Source: Actinocatenispora rupis
GTDB taxonomy: Bacteria > Actinomycetota > Actinomycetes > Mycobacteriales > Micromonosporaceae
Assembly: GCF_016861975.1 (NCBI RefSeq)
Contig: NZ_BOMB01000021.1
Location: forward strand, 186,001-250,000
DNA length: 64,000 bases
Direction of reading: 5' to 3'
This document shows, one piece after another, positions 51,029 to 59,705 of this stretch (position 1 is its first letter; each line of letters opens with the position of its first letter). Both the position numbers and the translations under genes were made by a program. Below the pieces are notes generated by a model. That model was not told the DNA's origin. It searched no databases and worked only from the letters and a program-made list of their open reading frames with translations.

Positions 51029-52218
51029 CCGAGACCTCCACGGCCGTCGTGGTCGGTGGCGGCATCGCCGGGCCGGTGACGGCGATGGCGTTGCAGCGGG
51101 CCGGCATCGAGGCCACCGTGTACGAGGCGTACGACTCGACCGCCGACGGTGTCGGCGCCATGCTCAGCATCGCCCCGAACGGGCAGGCCGCGCTGGACGT
51201 CCTCGCCGCCGGGCACGTACTCGACGGCATCGCCCGGCCGATGACCGCGATGGCCATCCGCAGCTGGACCGGCAAGAACCTGGCCGACCTGCGGATGCCG
51301 TCCGGCCTGCCACCGCAACGCGTCGTCGCGCGCAGCGACCTCTACCGCGCCCTGTACGACGAGGCCACCGCGCGCGGCATCCGCGTCGAGCACGGCAGGC
51401 GACTCGTCGGGCTGGCCGACAGCGGCAGCGCGGTGACCGCCACGTTCGCCGACGGGACCACCGCGACCGGCGACATCCTCGTCGGCGCGGACGGCATCCG
51501 GTCCACCACCCGCGGCCTCATCGACCCGGCCGCCCCCACCCCGCGGTACGGCGGGCTGCTCAACTTCGGCGCGTACGTCACCGACGCCGGGCCGTCCACG
51601 CACGGCGCGATGCACATGGTGTTCGGCCGCCGCGCGTTCTGCGGCTACCAGGCGTACGACGACGGCACCGGCGGCTGGTTCGTGAACCTGCCGCACGAGT
51701 ACCTGTCGCTGGCCGAGCAGCGCGCCGTGCCCGCCGAACGCTGGCTGGCCGAGCTGCGCGAGACGTTCCGCGGGGACCGTACCCGGGCGCCCGACCTGCT
51801 CGCCCGCACCGACCCCGCCGACCTGCTGCTCGTCGGCCCCGTCGAGGACCTGCCCCGGGTACCGACCTGGCACCGCGGCCGGGTCGTCCTCGTCGGCGAC
51901 GCCGCGCACGCCACCTCGCCGAGTTCCGGGCAGGGCGCGTCGCTCGCCGTCGAGTCCGCCGTCCAGCTCGGCCGCTGCCTGCGCGACCTGCCGCCCGGCC
52001 CCGCCTTCACCGCGTACGAGACGCTGCGGCGGGAACGCGTCGAGCGCATCATCGCGATGGGCGCCCGTACCAACTCCGACAAGGCCGCCGGCCCGGTGGC
52101 CCGGGTGCTGCGCGACCTGCTCATGCCGGTCGCGATGCGCGCGTTCGCCAAGCCCGAGAAGATGGCCTGGCAGTACGGCTACCGCATCGACTGGGACGCC
52201 CCCGCCCTCGCCGCCTGA
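51025..52218 (+). CDS. FAD-dependent monooxygenase (aromatic hydroxylase-like)
   Basis: A 397-residue group A flavoprotein monooxygenase. The GxGxxG motif is VVVGGGIAGPVTAMALQRAG (residues 8-27), followed by DG-containing ILVGADGIRSTTR near 152 and the second FAD motif VVLVGDAAHATSPSSGQGA near 287. The order is that of PHBH-like hydroxylases and TetX-like enzymes. It overlaps the PadR stop (ATGA). PadR-linked monooxygenases often modify or detoxify aromatic compounds or antibiotics; substrate is not known here. Confidence 0.94.
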   Translation: MTETSTAVVVGGGIAGPVTAMALQRAGIEATVYEAYDSTADGVGAMLSIAPNGQAALDVLAAGHVLDGIARPMTAMAIRSWTGKNLADLRMPSGLPPQRVVARSDLYRALYDEATARGIRVEHGRRLVGLADSGSAVTATFADGTTATGDILVGADGIRSTTRGLIDPAAPTPRYGGLLNFGAYVTDAGPSTHGAMHMVFGRRAFCGYQAYDDGTGGWFVNLPHEYLSLAEQRAVPAERWLAELRETFRGDRTRAPDLLARTDPADLLLVGPVEDLPRVPTWHRGRVVLVGDAAHATSPSSGQGASLAVESAVQLGRCLRDLPPGPAFTAYETLRRERVERIIAMGARTNSDKAAGPVARVLRDLLMPVAMRAFAKPEKMAWQYGYRIDWDAPALAA

Positions 52219-52258
52219 CCGCCCGGTCACGCCTCCGCCGCCCGCATCGCTTGTGGTG

Positions 52259-55200
52259 TCAGGGGATCCGGTCGCTGGCGCGGTTCGTGTCGCTTGTCGT
52301 GTCGGGGGATCGACTCGCGCCCGCGCTCGCGCTCTCGCCCGAGTTGCCGGGGACGTCCGCACCGTCGCCGGCCGCGACCGGTCCGGGCGAGCCGGGTGCC
52401 ACACCGGCACCGGGCGCACCGCTCGCTGTGCCGGTGGCGTACGCGGTGGTGAAGGTGGCGGGGGTGAGGGCGGCGCGGGCGGCGGCGGTGATGCGGTCGA
52501 CGTCGCCGCGTTCGGCGGGTGGGAGCGGCGCGCCGACGGACTCGCGGGCGTACGCGGCGGCGCCGAGGAGTTCGGCGGCGTGCCGCGGGTCGCCGGCGAG
52601 TACCGCGGCACCGGCCAGCCCCTCGTACGCGAGGGCGACGGCGCGCGGGTCACCGGTGCGGCGCGCGTACCGGAGGCTCTCTGCGTGGCGGGCGCGGGCG
52701 GTGCTGGCGTCGCCGCGGTGCTCGGCGACGAAGCCGAGTTCGGCGAGGATCAGCGTGGTGCCGGGGTGTCCGTCGAGGTCACGGCACCAGTCGAGCCAGC
52801 GGGTGAGGTGCCGTTCGGCGTCGTCGAGGCGGCCCTGGCGGCGGGCGGTCATGCCGAGCCCGACCTCGGCGAACTGCACGCCGCGCTGGTGGGACTGTTC
52901 GGCGGCGAGCCGCATCGCGGTGCCGTGCAGCGCCGCCGAGCCGTCGAGGTCGCCGGCCAGCAGCGCGAGCCGGCCGAGCCCCGCCACCTGGTACGACTCC
53001 TCGATGGTGAGGCCCAGCTCCCGTGCGTGCCGCAGCGACCGGCGGCGCAGCTCCCCGGCGCGTGCGTGGTCGCCGGCGATCTCCGCGAACGAGGCGAGCA
53101 GCTCGCCGGAACGGATCAGTCCCCAGCCGTCGCCCAGCTCGGCGAACAGCGCGGCCGAGCGTTCGGCGGCGCGGCGGGCGCCGGGCAGGTCGCCGGTCGG
53201 CAGGATCTGCGAGGCCCGGCTGGTGAGCGCCGCGGCCGTGCCCCAGCGGTCGCCGGCCGCCTCGAACCACGCCGCGGCCCGCCCGATCCGTCGCTCGCTC
53301 TCGGCCGGGTCGCCGGCCCCCACCGCGGCCATCGCCAGGAACCACTCCGCGTACGCCCGGTCCCGGCCGGCGGGCAGCGCCGCCACCGCCCGTTCCGCCG
53401 GGCCGAGCAGGCCAGTACCGTCGCCGAGGAGTACGGCGACGACGGCCCGGATCGCCGCCACCGCAAGCCTTTCCGTACCCGGGGTGGCCGGGACGGCGAG
53501 GGCGGCGGACAGCGCGCGGTGCGCCTCGCCGAGCCGCCCGCGCAGGAACCAGTACCACCACAGGGCCCGGACCATCCGGTACGCGTCGGCCGCGGCGCCG
53601 CGGTCGACGGCGTGGTCGAGCGCGGCGCGCAGGTTCGGCGTCTCCGCGTCGAGGGTGGCCAGCCAGCGGCGCTGGTCGGCGCCGCGCAGCAGCGGGTCGG
53701 CGCGCTCGGCCAGCGCCAGGTACCACTCCCGGTGGGCGAGCCGGGCGGCCGGCCCGTCACCCGACTCCGCCAACCGGTCCGTCGCGTACGCCGCGACCGA
53801 CTCCAGCATCCGGTAACGCCCGTCCGGTGCGGCGACCACCAGCGACCGCTCCACCAGCCCGGCCAGCATCCCCGGTACGTCCGCGGCGGTGACCGCGCCG
53901 CCGGCGCCGATCCGTACGGCGGCGGGCAGGGTCCAGCCGCCCGCGGTGACCGCGAGCCGGCGCAGGAGTACGCGGTCCGGGTCGGCGAGCAGGTCCCAGC
54001 TCCAGTCGAGCATCGCGCGCAGGCTGTGGTGCCGCGCCGGGGTGCCGCGCCGGCCGTCGAGCAGCCGGAACCGGTCGTCGAGCCGGGCCGCCAGCTCGCC
54101 CGGACCGAACGCGGCGAGCCGCGGCGCGGCCAGCTCCAACGCCAGCGGTACGCCGTCGAGCCGGGCGCAGATCGCCGCCACCGCGGGGTCCGCCGGGTCC
54201 ACGAGCGCCCCGGCCGCAGCGGCCCGCTCCACGAACAGCCGTACCGCGTCGGCGGGCGGCAGCGGGCCGACGGCGTACCGGATCTCGCCGGGGATGCCGA
54301 GCGGCGCCTGACCGGTCGCCAGGACGCGCAGCCCCGGCGCGGCCCGGAGCAGGTGGTCGGCCAGCTCCGCGGCGGGCGCCAGTACGTGTTCGCAGTTGTC
54401 GAGGACGAGCAGGGCGCGGCGGGCGCGGACGGCGGCGGCGAGCCGGTCGGGCAGCGCGCCACCACCCGCGTCCCGTACGCCGAGGGCCGCCGCGACGGCC
54501 TCCGCGACCCCGCCCGGGTCGGCCGACGTTCCGGTGAGGTCCACCAACCACACCCCGTCCGGTACGTCCGCGGCGAGGGCGGTGGCGGCGGCGAGCGCCA
54601 GCCGGGTCTTGCCCACCCCGCCCGGCCCCGTCAGGGTGACGAGCCGGGCGGCGCCGAGCCGGTCGACGACCTCGCGTACCGCGTCGTCCCGGCCGACCAG
54701 CGCGGTCAGCGGCACGGGCAGCGGCGTACCGGTGGGGCGCGGCGGGTCCAGCGTCGGGTCCTGGCGCAGGATCGCCCGGTGCAGCGCGACGAGCCGCGGC
54801 CCCGGATCGGTACCCAGCTCGTCGGCCAGCCGGGCGCGCAGCCCCGCGTACGACGTCAGCGCCTCGGCGACGCGGCCGGACCGGTAGAGCGCGCGCAGCG
54901 ACAGTTCGTGCAGCCGTTCCCGCAGCGGGTACGCGGCGGTCAGGTCCGCGAGGTCGACCGGCTCGCCCAGCTCCAGCCGTGCCTCGGCCAGGTCCTCGGT
55001 CGCCGCCAGCCGGGCCTCGGTGAGCCGCTGGATCTCGGCCCGCGCGTACGGTTCGTCCGCGACGTCCGCGTACGCCTCGCCGCGCCACACCTCCAGCGCC
55101 GCGGCCAGCCCGGCCGCCCGGGTCGCCGGATCGGTCGCCTGCCGGGCGGCCGCCACCGCGGCGGTGAACCGGTCCGCGTCCAGCTCGCCGTCCGCCAGCC

Positions 55201-55468
55201 GCAACGCGTACCCGGCCGGGCCGTAGCGGACGAGGTCGCGGTCGCCGAGCGCGCGGCGCAGCTGCGACACCTTCGCCTGGAGCGCGGCGGTCGGGTTGCC
55301 CGGCGCGGCGTCACCCCACAGGTCGGCGACGAGCCGGTCGGGCGGCACCGGACGCCCCGCGTACCGGAGGAGGTCGGTGAGGAGGGCACGGACCTTGGCG
55401 CCCGGTACGGGAACCGGAACGCCGGCGTCGGTCCACACCGCCAGCGGCCCGAGCACCCCGTATCGCAC
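52259..55468 (-). CDS. Second AfsR/SARP-like regulator with BTAD, NB-ARC and TPR domains
   Basis: A 1069-residue protein. OmpR-type winged helix (1-90, MRYGVLGPLAVWTDAGVPVPVPG), BTAD (95-240), NB-ARC with Walker A GPGGVGKTR at 281-289 and LLVLDNCEHVL as Walker B, and a long helical TPR-like C-terminus, ending in a Ser/Thr/Pro-rich tail. It differs from the first copy in the NB-ARC details (LTGPGGVGKT and LDNCEHV belong to the LuxR/ATPase-like subgroup). It is divergent from the imine-reductase pair with only 67 bp between, so control of that operon is likely by position. Confidence 0.95.
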   Translation of the reverse strand: MRYGVLGPLAVWTDAGVPVPVPGAKVRALLTDLLRYAGRPVPPDRLVADLWGDAAPGNPTAALQAKVSQLRRALGDRDLVRYGPAGYALRLADGELDADRFTAAVAAARQATDPATRAAGLAAALEVWRGEAYADVADEPYARAEIQRLTEARLAATEDLAEARLELGEPVDLADLTAAYPLRERLHELSLRALYRSGRVAEALTSYAGLRARLADELGTDPGPRLVALHRAILRQDPTLDPPRPTGTPLPVPLTALVGRDDAVREVVDRLGAARLVTLTGPGGVGKTRLALAAATALAADVPDGVWLVDLTGTSADPGGVAEAVAAALGVRDAGGGALPDRLAAAVRARRALLVLDNCEHVLAPAAELADHLLRAAPGLRVLATGQAPLGIPGEIRYAVGPLPPADAVRLFVERAAAAGALVDPADPAVAAICARLDGVPLALELAAPRLAAFGPGELAARLDDRFRLLDGRRGTPARHHSLRAMLDWSWDLLADPDRVLLRRLAVTAGGWTLPAAVRIGAGGAVTAADVPGMLAGLVERSLVVAAPDGRYRMLESVAAYATDRLAESGDGPAARLAHREWYLALAERADPLLRGADQRRWLATLDAETPNLRAALDHAVDRGAAADAYRMVRALWWYWFLRGRLGEAHRALSAALAVPATPGTERLAVAAIRAVVAVLLGDGTGLLGPAERAVAALPAGRDRAYAEWFLAMAAVGAGDPAESERRIGRAAAWFEAAGDRWGTAAALTSRASQILPTGDLPGARRAAERSAALFAELGDGWGLIRSGELLASFAEIAGDHARAGELRRRSLRHARELGLTIEESYQVAGLGRLALLAGDLDGSAALHGTAMRLAAEQSHQRGVQFAEVGLGMTARRQGRLDDAERHLTRWLDWCRDLDGHPGTTLILAELGFVAEHRGDASTARARHAESLRYARRTGDPRAVALAYEGLAGAAVLAGDPRHAAELLGAAAYARESVGAPLPPAERGDVDRITAAARAALTPATFTTAYATGTASGAPGAGVAPGSPGPVAAGDGADVPGNSGESASAGASRSPDTTSDTNRASDRIP

Positions 55469-55535
55469 GCCGGCAACGGTAGCCGGTCAGCCGATCGGCA
55501 GCCGACGGTAAGTGGTGGGCCGCACCGTGGCGGGC

Positions 55536-56396
55536 ATGACGAACAACCCACCGGTCACGGTGCTCGGGCTCGGCGCGATGGGGCGGGCGCTGGCCCGTAC
55601 GCTGCTCGCCGCCGGACACCCGACCACCGTCTGGAACCGCACCCCCGGCAAGGACGACGAGCTGGTCGCCGCCGGCGCCGTCCGCGCCGCCACGGTCGCC
55701 GACGCCGTCGCCGCGCACCGGATCGTGCTGGCCTGCCTGCTCACCAACGACACCGTCGACGAGGTACTCACCGGCGTACCGCTGGACGGGAGGATCCTCG
55801 TCAACCTCACCAACGGCACGCCCGCGCAGGCCCGCGCGCTCGCCACCGCGTACGGGCCGGACCGCTACCTGGACGGCGGGATCATGGCCGTGCCGCCGAC
55901 CATCGGCGGGCCGCACGCGTTCGTGCTGTACAGCGGCTCGGCCCCGGCGTACGACGAGGCGCGGCCGGCGCTGGAGACGTTCGGCGAGGCGCGCTACCTG
56001 GGTGCCGACCCCGGCCTCGCCGCGCTGCACGACATCGCCCTGCTGTCCGGCATGTACGGCATGGTCGGCGGCGTCCTGCACGCCCTCGCCCTCGTACGCG
56101 CCGCCGGGGTGTCCGCGACCGGGTTCGCCCCGCTGCTCACCCGCTGGCTCACCGCGATGGCCGGCGGCGTCGGCCGGTACGCGGCGCAGCTCGACGCCGG
56201 CGAGTACGGGCGCGACGTGGTGTCGAACCTCGGCATGCAGGCCGCCGCCTGGGACAACCTCACCGACACGGCCCGCGCGGAGGGCGTCGACCCGCGGCTG
56301 CTCGCCCCGCTCGGTGACCTGATGCGGCGCCGCGCCGCCGACCACCCGGACGAGGACCTCACCGGCATCGTCGAACTGTTGAAGGAGACCGCATGA
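55536..56396 (+). CDS. Imine reductase-like NAD(P)-dependent oxidoreductase, D-type
   Basis: A 286-residue beta-hydroxyacid-dehydrogenase-superfamily protein with the imine-reductase pattern. The NADP-binding GLGAMGRALARTLLAAGH leads; WNRTPGKDDEL suggests NADPH preference via the Arg. The long interdomain helix follows LDGGIMAVPPTIGG, and the active-site LAALHDIALLSGMYG has Asp166 at the catalytic position, making it D-type. A cap domain with WLTAMAGGVGRYA completes it. Its stop overlaps the next start (ATGA). These enzymes reduce cyclic imines, with few known natural substrates. The ribosome site is weak. Confidence 0.88.
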   Translation: MTNNPPVTVLGLGAMGRALARTLLAAGHPTTVWNRTPGKDDELVAAGAVRAATVADAVAAHRIVLACLLTNDTVDEVLTGVPLDGRILVNLTNGTPAQARALATAYGPDRYLDGGIMAVPPTIGGPHAFVLYSGSAPAYDEARPALETFGEARYLGADPGLAALHDIALLSGMYGMVGGVLHALALVRAAGVSATGFAPLLTRWLTAMAGGVGRYAAQLDAGEYGRDVVSNLGMQAAAWDNLTDTARAEGVDPRLLAPLGDLMRRRAADHPDEDLTGIVELLKETA

Positions 56397-57250
56397 GCAC
56401 GCCCGTCACCGTCCTCGGACTGGGCCCGATGGGTCGCGGGATGGCCCGCGCACTGCTGGCCGCCGGCCACCCGACGACCGTCTGGAACCGTACGCCGGGC
56501 CGCGCCGACGAGCTCGTCACCGCCGGTGCCGTACCGGCCGGGAGTCCCGGTGCGGCGGTCGCGGCGAGCCCGCTGACCATCCTCAGCCTCACCGACTACC
56601 AGGCGATGTACGACATCCTCGGCGACGTCGACCTCGCCGGCCGGGTGCTCGTCAACCTCAGCTCCGACACCCCGGAACGCACGCGCGAGGCCGCGACGTG
56701 GGCGGCCGGCCGCGGCGCCCGGTTCGTCGCCGGCGGTGTCATGGTGCCCGCCCCGCTCCTCGGCACCGACGCCGCGTACGTCTACTACTCGGGCGACGAG
56801 GCCGCGTTCGACGAGTACGCGGGGGTGCTGGCGCGGATCGGTCGGCCGCACCGGCTCGGCCCCGACCCCGCCCTCGCCCAGCTGTACTACCAGGCGAACC
56901 TCGACATGTTCCTCACCGCGCTCGCCGGGTACCTGCACGCGACGGCGCTGGTCGGCAGCGCCGGGGTGAGCGCCGCCGAGTTCGCGCCGTGGGCGGCGGA
57001 CCTGTTCGACTCGCTGTCCGCGTACCTGCCGGCGGCGGCCGGGCACATCGACAGCGGCGAGCACCCGGGGACGTTGAGTACCGTCCGGATGATGGGGGCG
57101 ACGGCCGACCACGTCGTCGGCGCCAGCGACGCCGCCGGCCTCCACACCGGCCTGCCCGCCGCCGTCCGCGACCTGTACGACCGGGCCGTCGCCGCAGGTC
57201 ACGCCACGGACAACTGGACCAGCTTGATCGACGTCATCCGGACACCCTGA
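56393..57250 (+). CDS. Imine reductase-like NAD(P)-dependent oxidoreductase, Y-type
   Basis: A 285-residue paralogue of the upstream gene with GLGPMGRGMARALLAAGH and WNRTPGRADEL at the N-terminus and VAGGVMVPAPLLG before the interdomain helix. The catalytic position reads LAQLYYQANLDMF: Tyr166 aligns with Asp166 of the partner, so this is Y-type. C-terminal helices include HIDSGEHPGTLSTVRMMGATADHV. Translation is coupled to the D-type gene by an ATGA overlap. The last 17 bp overlap the convergent SCO6045-like gene. Two active-site types in one operon suggest two related imines or opposite faces. Confidence 0.88.
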   Translation: MSTPVTVLGLGPMGRGMARALLAAGHPTTVWNRTPGRADELVTAGAVPAGSPGAAVAASPLTILSLTDYQAMYDILGDVDLAGRVLVNLSSDTPERTREAATWAAGRGARFVAGGVMVPAPLLGTDAAYVYYSGDEAAFDEYAGVLARIGRPHRLGPDPALAQLYYQANLDMFLTALAGYLHATALVGSAGVSAAEFAPWAADLFDSLSAYLPAAAGHIDSGEHPGTLSTVRMMGATADHVVGASDAAGLHTGLPAAVRDLYDRAVAAGHATDNWTSLIDVIRTP

Positions 57251-57731
57251 CCCGCCCGAACGCCTGCACGGCGACGGCGCCGCCGACCCGGCGTACCGCG
57301 GGGAGGCGGCGCCGGCGTGGCGCGGACTCCCCGTCGTACCGGGCGGTGGCCTCGCGGGCGGCCAGTTCGGCGGCAGCCGGCGGGGGCAACGTGCCGGCCG
57401 TGGCCAGCTCGCGCGCCAGGTCCCAGCCGTCCCGCAGCGCGCCCGCCGGCACCCGGCCGTCCGCCCACTGTGCGAACGTCGCCGCGAAGTCCGGACACGA
57501 CCCGGCCAGCAGCGGCCACACCCGGCGTACCTCGCCGGATCGCTTGCGCAGCAACGCCCGGCGGGCCACCCCGAGGTCGTCGGCGTCGAACCCGGCCGGC
57601 ACCGTACCGCCGGCGACCAGTGCCGCGACCAGCTCCGCCTGCCGCGCCGCCAACTCCGCCCGCGCATCGGGTGCCGGCTCGCCCATCCGCCGATCCGGGC
57701 GCGGCGGCGGGTCGGGGACCGCTGCGTTCAT
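57234..57731 (-). CDS. SCO6045-like partner protein of the MNIO enzyme
   Basis: A 165-residue protein with an N-terminal Pro/Arg-rich stretch, then ARQAELVAALVAGGTVPAGFD, RRALLRKRSGEVRRVWPLLAG and PDFAATFAQWADGRVPAGAL. This matches what I recall as the SCO6045-like C-terminal domain found beside DUF692 genes in actinobacteria, distantly similar to the partner (HI or MbnC-like) proteins of other MNIO systems. Its start overlaps the MNIO stop (ATGA), so the pair is coupled. It may bind the substrate or its leader; that is inferred from the family setting. Confidence 0.7.
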   Translation of the reverse strand: MNAAVPDPPPRPDRRMGEPAPDARAELAARQAELVAALVAGGTVPAGFDADDLGVARRALLRKRSGEVRRVWPLLAGSCPDFAATFAQWADGRVPAGALRDGWDLARELATAGTLPPPAAAELAAREATARYDGESAPRRRRLPAVRRVGGAVAVQAFGRVRVSG

Positions 57732-58546
57732 CCGGTGATCCGGGGGTACCCGGCGGCGTCGGCCAGCGCGTCGAGTTCGCGGCGCAGCTCGGCGGCGGGC
57801 GGGTAGTGGCCGTCGCGTTCGAGCATCAGGGCCGGCGGGCGCCGCCGCGCGCACAGGGCCGCCACCAGCTCGTACACCTCCGGCGGGGTCGGGTCGGTGT
57901 GCGTGTCGTGGTACCGGCCGTCGTGCTCGGACCCGCCGGCCACGTGCACGTACGCGACGCGGTCGAGGGGGAGGCGGTCGAGCAGCGCGGCTGGATCCTG
58001 GCCGCGGTTGCGGGCGTTGGCGTACACGTTGGCGAGGTCGAGGAGCAGCAGCGCGCCGGTCCGGTCGAGCAGCTCGGTCAGGAAGTCCGCCTCCTCGTAC
58101 TCCGCGTCGGGCCAGTCGAACAGCGCCGCGATCGGCTCCAACGCCAGCGGTACGGGCAGCTCGGCCTGCGTGGCGCGGACGTTGGCGACGAGTACGGCGA
58201 GGGAGTCCCGGGTACGCGGGACGGGCAGCAGGTGGCCGGCCTCGACGCCACCGCCGCGGACGAACGCGACATGCTCGCTGACCAGCGGCGCGGACAGCGC
58301 GTCGGCGGCGGCGGCGAGCCGGGCCACCCGCGCCGGGTCGACAGGGTCGGCGCCGCCCAGGGACAGCCGGGTGCCGTGCGGGACGACGGTGACGTCGCGG
58401 TCGCGGAGCGCGGCGAGCAGCGCGGGCGGACCGTCCGGCGGCAGCGACTCGGCGACCACCTCGGTGAACCGCAGACCGGGCAGATCCCGTACCACGCCGG
58501 CGATCTCGGGCCGCCAGCCGATGCCGACCCCCAGCTCCGGCATCAT
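57728..58546 (-). CDS. DUF692 multinuclear non-heme iron oxidative enzyme (MNIO)
   Basis: A 272-residue TIM-barrel enzyme of the MbnB/TglH/ChrH family. Predicted iron ligands all appear present: His57 (VPHGTR), Glu91/His92 (SEHVAF), His105 (GHLLP), Glu137 (LEPIAAL), Asp170 and Asn173 (DLANVYAN), His201 (YVHVAGG), Asp214 and His216 (HDTHTDP), Glu243 (LERDG). MNIOs oxidatively remodel Cys residues of ribosomally made peptides, for example to oxazolone-thioamide or thiooxazole. ATG 58546 overlaps the stop of the upstream TIGR04222 gene (ATGA), which ends in a Cys-Gly-rich tail; the partner gene overlaps its own stop. Confidence 0.93.
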   Translation of the reverse strand: MMPELGVGIGWRPEIAGVVRDLPGLRFTEVVAESLPPDGPPALLAALRDRDVTVVPHGTRLSLGGADPVDPARVARLAAAADALSAPLVSEHVAFVRGGGVEAGHLLPVPRTRDSLAVLVANVRATQAELPVPLALEPIAALFDWPDAEYEEADFLTELLDRTGALLLLDLANVYANARNRGQDPAALLDRLPLDRVAYVHVAGGSEHDGRYHDTHTDPTPPEVYELVAALCARRRPPALMLERDGHYPPAAELRRELDALADAAGYPRITG

Positions 58547-59553
58547 CCGCCGCACCCCCCGCATCCGCCGCCGCCACAGCCACCACCACCGCAGCCGTGC
58601 CCGCCACATCCGTGGCCCCCGGCGTCACCGCCGCCGCACCCGCCGCCGAGACCGCTGGTGAACAGCGCGCCGGACGCCGCCGCGGTGCCCGCCGCGTACC
58701 CGGTGGCCGGCTTGGGCCGGAACGCCCGCCGCATCACCGCATCCTTGCGTACCGGCAGGTGGGCGGCGAGGTCGGGATCGGCGACGGCCACCGCCTCGTG
58801 GCCGTACAGGGCGACGCTGAGCGCCGCGCCGGCCGGCCCGTACGTCCGCCAGCTCGGGCGCATCCCCGGCGCGAGGTCCCCGTGCCGGGCGCGCAGCCGC
58901 CGCAGGACAGCGCTGCGGTGCCCGTGCCCGCCACGTACGCGGGGGGCGACGAGGATCGTGAGGACGACCGTGCCGACGATCTCGACCAGCATCAGCAGCT
59001 TCAGGTAGAGCGCCTGCTCGGGCGTGCCGGTGCCGGCGACCAGCCGGGCCACCCCGAGCGCGAGGACCGGCAGCGCGACCAGCCACGCGTACCGGCGCCA
59101 GCGCGGCACCGCCTGCGGCGTCAGGCCCAACCGGCCGACCCGCGCGGCGACCGCGTCCAGCTCGTCCACGATCCGCCGGTGCGCCCGCAGGTACCGCTGG
59201 TGCCGCCCGTCGCCCGCCGCCGCGTGCACCCGTACGGACAGCCGGGGCAGGTCGTCGGGCAGCGGCACCGGCCGCGCGGCGAGCGCACCGTCGGCGCGCA
59301 CGTCCAGCGCGTCCACCGCCCGCAGCGCCGCGCACGCGGCCAGCACCACCAGATCCCGCCCCGCGTTCAGGTACGCCACCTCCAGCGGCGCCCCGTCCAG
59401 CCGCGCCACCACACCGTCCATGGTGGACAGACGCTCCGGTACGACCCGGCGCAGCAGCGCCACGCCCGCCGTCGACACCACGACCAGCACCACGTACGCC
59501 ACCAGGAACGCGCCGTCCCCGATCCGCCACGCGCCATCCGCGAACCCCTGCAC
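58543..59553 (-). CDS. TIGR04222 membrane protein with Cys/Gly/His-rich C-terminal tail
   Basis: A 336-residue protein. One N-terminal span (AFLVAYVVLVVVSTAGVALL), a soluble TIGR04222 region (LEVAYLNAGRDLVVLAACAALRA), and two central spans (YAWLVALPVLALGVARLVAG; LLMLVEIVGTVVLTILVAP). A segment LAPGMRPSWRTYGPAGAALSVALYG then leads into about 36 terminal residues made almost only of Gly, six Cys and two His (motifs HGCGG and GGGGC). GTG 59553 has GGAGG 7 bp upstream. The tail is positioned like a substrate for the coupled MNIO enzyme, which starts at the overlapping ATG. Function of TIGR04222 proteins is unknown. Confidence 0.88.
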   Translation of the reverse strand: MQGFADGAWRIGDGAFLVAYVVLVVVSTAGVALLRRVVPERLSTMDGVVARLDGAPLEVAYLNAGRDLVVLAACAALRAVDALDVRADGALAARPVPLPDDLPRLSVRVHAAAGDGRHQRYLRAHRRIVDELDAVAARVGRLGLTPQAVPRWRRYAWLVALPVLALGVARLVAGTGTPEQALYLKLLMLVEIVGTVVLTILVAPRVRGGHGHRSAVLRRLRARHGDLAPGMRPSWRTYGPAGAALSVALYGHEAVAVADPDLAAHLPVRKDAVMRRAFRPKPATGYAAGTAAASGALFTSGLGGGCGGGDAGGHGCGGHGCGGGGCGGGGCGGCGG

Positions 59554-59705
59554 CGCGCCACCTCCGCCCGGCTCACCGCTCCGCCGTGGTACGCCCCGTC
59601 GCCATCGTCGCCGACCCGGGCCACCCCGACCACAGCGTCCCGCAGCCGGCCGGGGACCAGTCCCCACCAGTACCGGAAAGGCAGGCGCGGCAAGCGATCC
59701 GCGGG

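Noticed and set aside
52253-56317. 1354-codon plus-strand frame across the second AfsR-like gene and an imine reductase
   Set aside because: Low-complexity Arg/Gly/Pro translation lying over two well-supported genes.
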